Below are positions 4,081 to 8,494 of a stretch of DNA of 8,494 nucleotides, in pieces. The position numbers were made by a program, and so were the translations under genes. The stretch's first letter is position 1. The number at the start of each line of letters is the position of its first letter. The stretch covers positions 1 through 8,494 of the forward strand of contig CAMLKF010000071.1 of NCBI GenBank assembly GCA_946480575.1. Reading direction: 5' to 3'. The notes beneath the pieces are model-generated. The model was not told the DNA's origin and searched no databases. It was given only the letters and a program-made list of their open reading frames with translations. This DNA is from an uncultured Nitrososphaera sp. (GTDB lineage: Archaea > Thermoproteota > Nitrososphaeria > Nitrososphaerales > Nitrososphaeraceae).

Positions 4081-5556
4081 TTGCAGATAGCCGACGAGTT
4101 GCTTCGCATTGCAAGAGGAGAAGTCCTTGGTGACAGCTGGAGCAGGCAGGTCTATTCTGTTGACGCAAGCCACTACGAAGTAGCCCCTGAAGCAGTAGTG
4201 TGCCCTGCAGACGAGCATGATGTCCAGCAGGCATGCGAGTACAGCTTTGCCAAAAAAGTGCCAATAACTGCAAGAGGAGCAGGAACAGGGCTGCTCGGCC
4301 AGTCCCTGTCAAAAGGCATCATTTTGGACTTTACAAAACACATGAACAGGATAATCGAGATTGGAAGTGACTGGGTGGTAATCCAGCCGGGCATAGTCAA
4401 GGGAGTGCTTGATAAGGAGCTGAAAAAGAAGAACAAGTTCCTGCCACCTGACCCGGCAAGCAGCAACTATTGCACGATCGGCGGCATGATTGCAGACAAC
4501 TCTAGCGGCGTCCACTGTCTTGGCTACGGCAATACTATTGATTTTCTTGAGCGGGTCGATGTTGTATATGCGGATGGCAAGACAGGCTTCGCAAGCGCCG
4601 GCAAGTTTGACGACAGGATGGCCCGGCTCCAGAAACTGCTGTCACCCCATGCTAACGTCATAAGGAACGGCTACCCGCAGGTAAGCAAGAACTCATGCGG
4701 CTACCGTCTTGACGCGGTCATGGCAAGCAGGTTCATGCCGCAAAAAGTGTTTGCGGCCTCGGAGGGGACGCTTGGGGTCGTGACTTGTGCCAAGCTGAAA
4801 ATCGTTGATATCCCCGCGCACAGGTGCATGATGGTCCTTGGCTTTGAAGACCTACTCGCTGCAGTTTCAGCAATCACGGCGATTCTAAAATTTTCGCCTG
4901 TCGCGCTTGAAATGCTTGACCATACCGTAGTTTCGCATAGCGGAGGCAAAAAAATATCCAGCGACGCGGGATGCCTGCTATTTGTCGAGTTTGCAGAGGA
5001 GATCCGCAAAGCTGCTGAAGGGCACATGGAGAAATGTCGCCAAGCACTTGCCGGCAAATGCGCTGTGCTCGAACATGCATCAGACGAGCAGAGCATAGCC
5101 AAGATGTGGCGCGCAAGAAAGGGAGCACTGAACGACATAATGAAGATGACAATTGGAAGTCGCAAGCCTGTTGGGCTGATAGAAGACACTGTCGTTCGGC
5201 CGGAGCTTCTCGCAGACCATGCCGCCGGCTTGCTGCGAACCTACCGCGAAAACAACCTTGATTATATGATATACGGCCATGTTGGAGACGGCAACATGCA
5301 CACGAGGCCGCTGATAGACCTTGCCTCAGGGGCAGAAGTCGAGCTCATGGACAGAATCGCAGCCGGCGTGTTTGCAAAGGTGATAAAGGGCGGAGGCACC
5401 ATAACTGGCGAGCATGGAGACGGGCTTGGGCGAGTTGGCTACATTGAAATGATGTACGGCAAGCAAATGACTGCGCTCTTTTCTAAAGTCAAGAGGCTGC
5501 TTGACCCAGGCTTTATGATGAACCCCGGGAAAAAGGTTCATCCCCCATTGCAATGA
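4081..5556 (+). CDS. FAD-linked 2-hydroxyacid dehydrogenase, GlcD/D-lactate dehydrogenase type (491 aa)
   Basis: A flavoprotein of the FAD_binding_4 (PCMH) plus FAD-oxidase C family, which oxidises 2-hydroxyacids such as D-lactate, glycolate or D-2-hydroxyglutarate to 2-oxoacids, passing electrons to a separate acceptor. FAD-domain motifs are RGAGTG (65-70), PPDPAS (122-127), TIGGMIADNSSG (132-143) and EGTLGVV (228-234). The C-terminal domain shows GLIEDTVVRP (365-374), GHVGDGNMH (399-407), GEHGDG (443-448) and a DPGFMMNPGK ending. H400, H407 and E444 match the metal ligands known in D-2-hydroxyglutarate dehydrogenase, so the active site looks intact. Length is normal and there is no C-terminal Fe-S domain. 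The TTG at 4081 fits the TATA spacing; ATG 4057 or TTG 4072 would add 8 or 3 residues. The methyltransferase gene follows 7 nt later. Exact substrate unknown. Confidence 0.9.
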   Translation: MQIADELLRIARGEVLGDSWSRQVYSVDASHYEVAPEAVVCPADEHDVQQACEYSFAKKVPITARGAGTGLLGQSLSKGIILDFTKHMNRIIEIGSDWVVIQPGIVKGVLDKELKKKNKFLPPDPASSNYCTIGGMIADNSSGVHCLGYGNTIDFLERVDVVYADGKTGFASAGKFDDRMARLQKLLSPHANVIRNGYPQVSKNSCGYRLDAVMASRFMPQKVFAASEGTLGVVTCAKLKIVDIPAHRCMMVLGFEDLLAAVSAITAILKFSPVALEMLDHTVVSHSGGKKISSDAGCLLFVEFAEEIRKAAEGHMEKCRQALAGKCAVLEHASDEQSIAKMWRARKGALNDIMKMTIGSRKPVGLIEDTVVRPELLADHAAGLLRTYRENNLDYMIYGHVGDGNMHTRPLIDLASGAEVELMDRIAAGVFAKVIKGGGTITGEHGDGLGRVGYIEMMYGKQMTALFSKVKRLLDPGFMMNPGKKVHPPLQ

Positions 5557-5563
5557 TTTAAGA

Positions 5564-6565
5564 ATGGCTTGGGACGACCTGTCGTCAGTTGTGAAGTCTC
5601 ATTCGGCTGACTTTAAGAGGCTGTGGAGATATTCTGTCGGATTCTACGGTGTATGGGTAGCCCACGTTGGAAGGCAGTTGGGACTGCTTGAGCGGCTTGC
5701 CAAAAGCCCAGAGTCAGAAGACGACTTGATCGCTGCGACTGACTTTCATCCTCCGGCGGTGCACGCTTGGTGCTCGGCCGCGGCGTCGTATGGGTTTGTA
5801 AGCAAAAAGAAAGGAGGCAAGCTGCACCTGTCAAAGCGCATGAAGGCCATTCTGGTAGACAGAAGGAGCCCTGACTACCTTGGCGGCCAGTTCTCGTACC
5901 TCGCCCTGCGGAGCCTCGAGTACAGCGGCTTTGAAGACCTGTTCAGGTCGGGCCGCGCCCGCGATATGGCATTCACTTTTGAAGCCATAGAGCAGGCTAC
6001 TGACTGGGACCACTATGCCTTCCTTGCGGCAGTGAGGCGCAACAAGAAACTTCATTCGCTGCTATCACGGGGGTGTAGGCTCCTCGACGTTGGCTGCGGC
6101 ACCGGTAGCCTACTTGCCAAGCTCCATGACACGTATCCGAGATCAAGCCTTGTGGGCATTGACCCGTCAGAAGAAGCGATGCGCAGAGCCAAGAAAATGC
6201 TAGAGAACAGGCCAGTCCAGATTATGAAGATGGAAGGCCAGGCCATGAGATTTGAAGGTGAGTTTGACATCGCCTGTTTTGGCGAGTCGCTTTGCCCAGC
6301 AAAAGACAAGCAAAAGGTGATGTCTAACTGCTACCGCGTGCTAAAAAGGGGCGGCACAATTGCAATAGTGGAGGGACTGATGCCGCCAAAGAGGGATGAC
6401 GACGAGCACCGACTGATAATGGGGATGCAGCTTGATTTTGCGCTGCAGGGCCACAAATTCATGACTCGGAGCGAGGTGGCCGGGTTGCTGAAAGATGCTG
6501 GATTCTCCAAGCCAAGGTTTGCAGACCTCGGCGGCTCGGTTTATCTCGTGACCGCAATCAAGTAA
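5564..6565 (+). CDS. Class I SAM-dependent methyltransferase with N-terminal winged-helix-like domain (333 aa)
   Basis: Transfers a methyl group from S-adenosylmethionine to an unidentified acceptor. Residues about 25-100 resemble the winged-helix dimerisation domain of small-molecule O-methyltransferases (WVAHVGRQLGLLERL, then DLIAATDFHPPAVHAWC and a basic LHLSKRMKAIL). The Rossmann domain carries motif I LLDVGCGTG (173-181), an acidic motif II GIDPS (198-202), DIACFGESL after strand 4 (235-243), YRVLKRGGTIAIVE (257-270) and a C-terminal MTRSEVAGLLKDAGF (300-314), all as expected for the family. The ATG lies 7 nt after the flavoprotein stop, so the two genes are almost certainly one operon and may serve the same pathway. 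Its 3' end meets the convergent VOC gene 2 nt away. I cannot name the substrate. Confidence 0.92.
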   Translation: MAWDDLSSVVKSHSADFKRLWRYSVGFYGVWVAHVGRQLGLLERLAKSPESEDDLIAATDFHPPAVHAWCSAAASYGFVSKKKGGKLHLSKRMKAILVDRRSPDYLGGQFSYLALRSLEYSGFEDLFRSGRARDMAFTFEAIEQATDWDHYAFLAAVRRNKKLHSLLSRGCRLLDVGCGTGSLLAKLHDTYPRSSLVGIDPSEEAMRRAKKMLENRPVQIMKMEGQAMRFEGEFDIACFGESLCPAKDKQKVMSNCYRVLKRGGTIAIVEGLMPPKRDDDEHRLIMGMQLDFALQGHKFMTRSEVAGLLKDAGFSKPRFADLGGSVYLVTAIK

Positions 6566-6567
6566 AA

Positions 6568-6969
6568 TCATTCTGCGCCTATTAGCCCGAGCAGGTCAAA
6601 GCCTTCGGCCGACTTTTCCTTTATCTCTGCAATTGATATCAGATGACCGTCAGGGTCTTGGACTATTGCGTGCTTGCCAAAGGGCTCCTCTTTGGGCTTT
6701 TTGAAGAACTTGACTTTCTTTTCCTTCAGCTTTTTCACCGTGGCCTCCAAGTCGCCTACCTCAAAGCCCACCAGCATGCCAGAGTCTGTCTTTATGTTGC
6801 TCTTTTTCTTTGCAGGGTGAAGGGCCATAACGGTGTCGTTATTGAAAAACTCTGTCCAATCCTTAGACTTGGTCTTGATCGGAAGCCCAAGGGTGTCTCT
6901 GTAAAACTTGACTGACTTTTCCATATTTGAGACAAGCAGAATCACGGCTCCCACTCTATTGAAGGCCAT
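6568..6969 (-). CDS. VOC superfamily (glyoxalase/bleomycin-resistance fold) protein (133 aa)
   Basis: A single-module-length protein with two beta-alpha-beta-beta-beta units. Family marks are LLVSNMEKSVKFYRDTLGLP (11-30), GFEVGDLEATVKKLKEKKV (68-86) and the DPDGHLISIAE turn (105-115). In metal-using glyoxalases and dioxygenases the ligands are a His in strand 1, a His before FEV and a Glu after DPDGN; here the aligned positions look like A8, L66 and S112. It may therefore be a non-metal binding or sequestering protein, though my alignment is by eye. The ATG at 6969 has GGCAGGTG upstream with a 7-nt spacer, a good ribosome-binding site. TATA-like TTATTAAT lies about 35 bp upstream. It converges with the methyltransferase gene, only 2 nt between stops, so the two transcripts must overlap at their 3' ends. 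Substrate unknown. Confidence 0.92.
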   Translation of the reverse strand: MAFNRVGAVILLVSNMEKSVKFYRDTLGLPIKTKSKDWTEFFNNDTVMALHPAKKKSNIKTDSGMLVGFEVGDLEATVKKLKEKKVKFFKKPKEEPFGKHAIVQDPDGHLISIAEIKEKSAEGFDLLGLIGAE

Positions 6970-7326
6970 GCAACTACACCTGCCATAGAATTGGCAAAGG
7001 TAAATTAATAACTTAACGGTGTGTACATGAGGGCTAATTAATCAGCGGACGGCATTTTCTCTCCTGTGAGAGCGGCCACCCATAAGGCGAAGAAAGGCAA
7101 AAAGGGCACATTTGCTAAAGAAGAGGAAAGAATGGCAGAGCTATGAAAAATAGACACACAAACACAGCCGCAGAGTAGTATCAATGCCTCTACCACTCCA
7201 TGATTTTTTTTGGTTAAGGAATTTTTCATATCCTGTTTTAGTATAAACAGCGCCAGTAGTAATCACTGAGCGCAAAACAAGTTTTATTATATATCACACT
7301 ACTGACAACAATAGTGTCACACAAGC

Positions 7327-7358
7327 TATTATTATTATTGATATTATTAATAATAATA
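7327..7358. repeat. AT-only inverted repeat (10-bp arms)
   Basis: TATTATTATT (7327-7336) is a perfect complement of AATAATAATA (7349-7358), separated by 12 nt. The hairpin would be weak in RNA because it has only A-T pairs. It could be a DNA-unwinding or protein-binding site, or chance in AT-rich DNA. Confidence 0.5.
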
Positions 7359-7445
7359 CCCATCAAGGGGCAGAGGTACAGGTATATATACATCTCGACT
7401 CACCACATGGTCAATATATACATACATACATGGCTGCTGGATGGA

Positions 7446-7472
7446 CAAAATAAAATAGAATAGAATAAAATT
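7446..7472 (-). terminator. T-rich terminator of the QIAEQ-repeat gene
   Basis: On the minus strand the sequence downstream of the stop is a T-rich tract (four TTTT runs separated by A, C or G) beginning about 36 nt after the stop codon, a usual archaeal termination signal. Confidence 0.5.
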
Positions 7473-7508
7473 GATGGGTGCGGCGTCTATAGCACTCTCG
7501 AGGTTCTT

Positions 7509-8402
7509 CTAGCTAAAACGATATGGCACTCCCATAGTCTGCTCTGCTCCTTGGATCAGCGCCTGCGAAACATCTCTCCCTTGTGCCAGCTGCTCTGCAA
7601 TTTGAATTATGGCCTGAGCTACTTCGCTATCTTCGCCAGCTGCTTCTCGCTGCGCCAGCTCGAAAATTGATTGTAATACTTCGTTATCTTCATCTTCAGA
7701 TGTATCAGCTGCTACTTGCACGGCTACTTGCCTGATAGTCTGGGCGCTGTATGCTCCTGCTCCTGCAGTCTGAATGGCCAGCTGCTCGAGGACCTGCTGC
7801 ACGGGTTGCTGGTCATAGTCAGTCTGCTCTGCCACCTCCTCTGCAATCTGTGTAATCTCTTGATTTATGTCCTCTCCAATAGCTATTTGAATTGCAACCT
7901 GAATTATTATCTGCTGCATTGTCTGCGCGTCTGTAGCCGGAACAGTTGCGGCCTGTTCTGCTATCTGCGTGACAGCCTGATCCACGTCAGCATCAAAGCC
8001 ATCCACATGCTGTTCTGCAATCTGCGCTATTGATTGCGAAACTGCGCCTTCCGGACTCTCTGCTATCTGCTGTGCTATTTGCTCAACAATCTGCGATGAG
8101 CTTCCGCCTTGTTCTGCGGTCTGGGTTGCTATCTGCTCAATGATCTGTTCAACGGACACAAACGAAGCGGATGTTGCACCGGCAATCTGTTCTGCTGTCT
8201 GCTCAATTGTCTGTCTAGTCTGCGCTTCGTCTTCAGTCTCGTCTTCGCCTTCTTCATCCTGAGACTTTTCTGCGTATGTTGTTGCTGGCGGCATTACGGT
8301 TGGAAATACTGCCGCCGCGCACATGATGGTCAGAAGAAGCATGACCACTGTTGCGGCGTAGTGACTTATGGAATTGGGTTCCATATTGGAACGAAATCTC
8401 AT
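7509..8402 (-). CDS. Exported or membrane-anchored protein of twelve 'QIAEQ' helical repeats (297 aa)
   Basis: N-terminal residues 16-33 are a hydrophobic helix (AATVVMLLLTIMCAAAVF). ATTYA-E near 40-45 could be a signal-peptidase site; otherwise it is an anchor with the rest outside the cell. An acidic stretch (45-60) follows. Residues 62-290 are twelve copies of a 13-residue unit, approximately V-x-Q-x-I-x-Q-I-A-x-Q-x-A, starting near 62, 84, 102, 121, 140, 162, 179, 201, 223, 242, 261 and 278, each followed by a polar Gly/Asp/Ser/Glu linker of 4-9 residues. The hydrophobic spacing fits amphipathic helices. Mature Cys is absent. The protein ends GVPYRFS, outside the repeats. I do not recognise a family; a surface, matrix or adhesion role is inference. 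The ATG at 8402 gives a basic N-terminus; the in-frame ATG at 8384 fits the TATA spacing better. Confidence 0.85.
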   Translation of the reverse strand: MRFRSNMEPNSISHYAATVVMLLLTIMCAAAVFPTVMPPATTYAEKSQDEEGEDETEDEAQTRQTIEQTAEQIAGATSASFVSVEQIIEQIATQTAEQGGSSSQIVEQIAQQIAESPEGAVSQSIAQIAEQHVDGFDADVDQAVTQIAEQAATVPATDAQTMQQIIIQVAIQIAIGEDINQEITQIAEEVAEQTDYDQQPVQQVLEQLAIQTAGAGAYSAQTIRQVAVQVAADTSEDEDNEVLQSIFELAQREAAGEDSEVAQAIIQIAEQLAQGRDVSQALIQGAEQTMGVPYRFS

Positions 8403-8409
8403 GTTAAGG

Positions 8410-8417
8410 TATTTATG
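8410..8417 (-). promoter_or_regulatory. TATA-like box for the QIAEQ-repeat gene
   Basis: CATAAATA on the minus strand lies about 29 bp before the in-frame ATG at 8384 but only about 11 bp before the ATG at 8402. If used, the protein would begin at Met7 from a leaderless mRNA. No clear Shine-Dalgarno sequence favours the longer start. Confidence 0.35.
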
Positions 8418-8494
8418 TAATGGGTAATGCCATACGCTTACTTTGACAGTATTTTCGGATCTGGTTATGTAACTAAGAAGAATAAGAAAAAAAG

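Larger units (their letters stand above)
6970..7508. other. AT-rich non-coding interval
   Basis: No gene can be confidently placed in this 539-nt stretch. It holds the VOC promoter side, two competing short frames on opposite strands around 7038-7229 (neither convincing), an AT-only hairpin at 7327-7358, two near-identical TATATACAT elements about 30 bp apart (7383-7393 and 7414-7423), and the T-rich terminator of the repeat-protein gene. Confidence 0.5.

Noticed and set aside
7321..7440. Possible CRISPR or replication-origin repeats
   Set aside because: There is one AT hairpin and two TATATACAT elements only; no regular spacers, no repeated GC-containing origin boxes, and no cas or cdc6 gene nearby.
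7716..8420. Plus-strand Cys/Leu-rich ORFs (105 and 103 aa)
   Set aside because: They are antisense shadows of the Gln/Ala repeat gene: Gln and Ala codons read backwards give Leu, Cys and Ser.

Overview
The window looks like a piece of an archaeal chromosome, most likely an ammonia-oxidising archaeon of the Nitrososphaera group (Thaumarchaeota). This is inference, resting on four things: short AT-rich TATA-like boxes about 25-28 bp before several start codons (leaderless style), frequent TTG starts, several small Cys-rich zinc proteins, and a hydrophilic helical protein resembling ones I associate with that group. No rRNA, tRNA, transposase, integrase or CRISPR array was found.

Layout. 1-630: the 3' end of a gene for an extreme Asp/Ser-rich protein built on trinucleotide repeats, then a small helical ORF. 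631-1046: mostly non-coding, with a likely small Cys-rich gene on the minus strand (841-1002). 1047-1747: two overlapping minus-strand genes for YnfA-type four-helix membrane proteins whose charge patterns predict opposite membrane orientations. 1840-2347: a minus-strand membrane protein gene broken into three frames by two apparent 1-nt losses. 2549-3133: a soluble, helical, phasin-like protein. 3509-3953: two minus-strand small zinc proteins, each with its own TATA-like box. 4081-6565: a two-gene plus-strand operon, a GlcD/D-lactate-dehydrogenase-type flavoprotein followed after 7 nt by a SAM-dependent methyltransferase. 6568-6969: a convergent VOC-fold protein that appears to lack the usual metal ligands. 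6970-7508: an AT-rich gap with a long hairpin and a terminator. 7509-8402: an exported or membrane-anchored protein made of twelve short 'QIAEQ' helical repeats.

The flavoprotein and methyltransferase are probably co-transcribed and may act on one small-molecule pathway, but the substrate cannot be read from sequence. The YnfA pair probably forms one antiparallel heterodimer. The two ends of the window carry low-complexity proteins: an acidic Asp/Ser tail (localisation unknown) and an exported Gln/Ala/Ile helical repeat protein. Five probable genes were found outside the usual ATG/long-ORF criteria: the partial Asp/Ser gene, the small ORF at 413-580, two Cys-rich proteins at 841-1002 and 3509-3670, and the reassembled membrane pseudogene.
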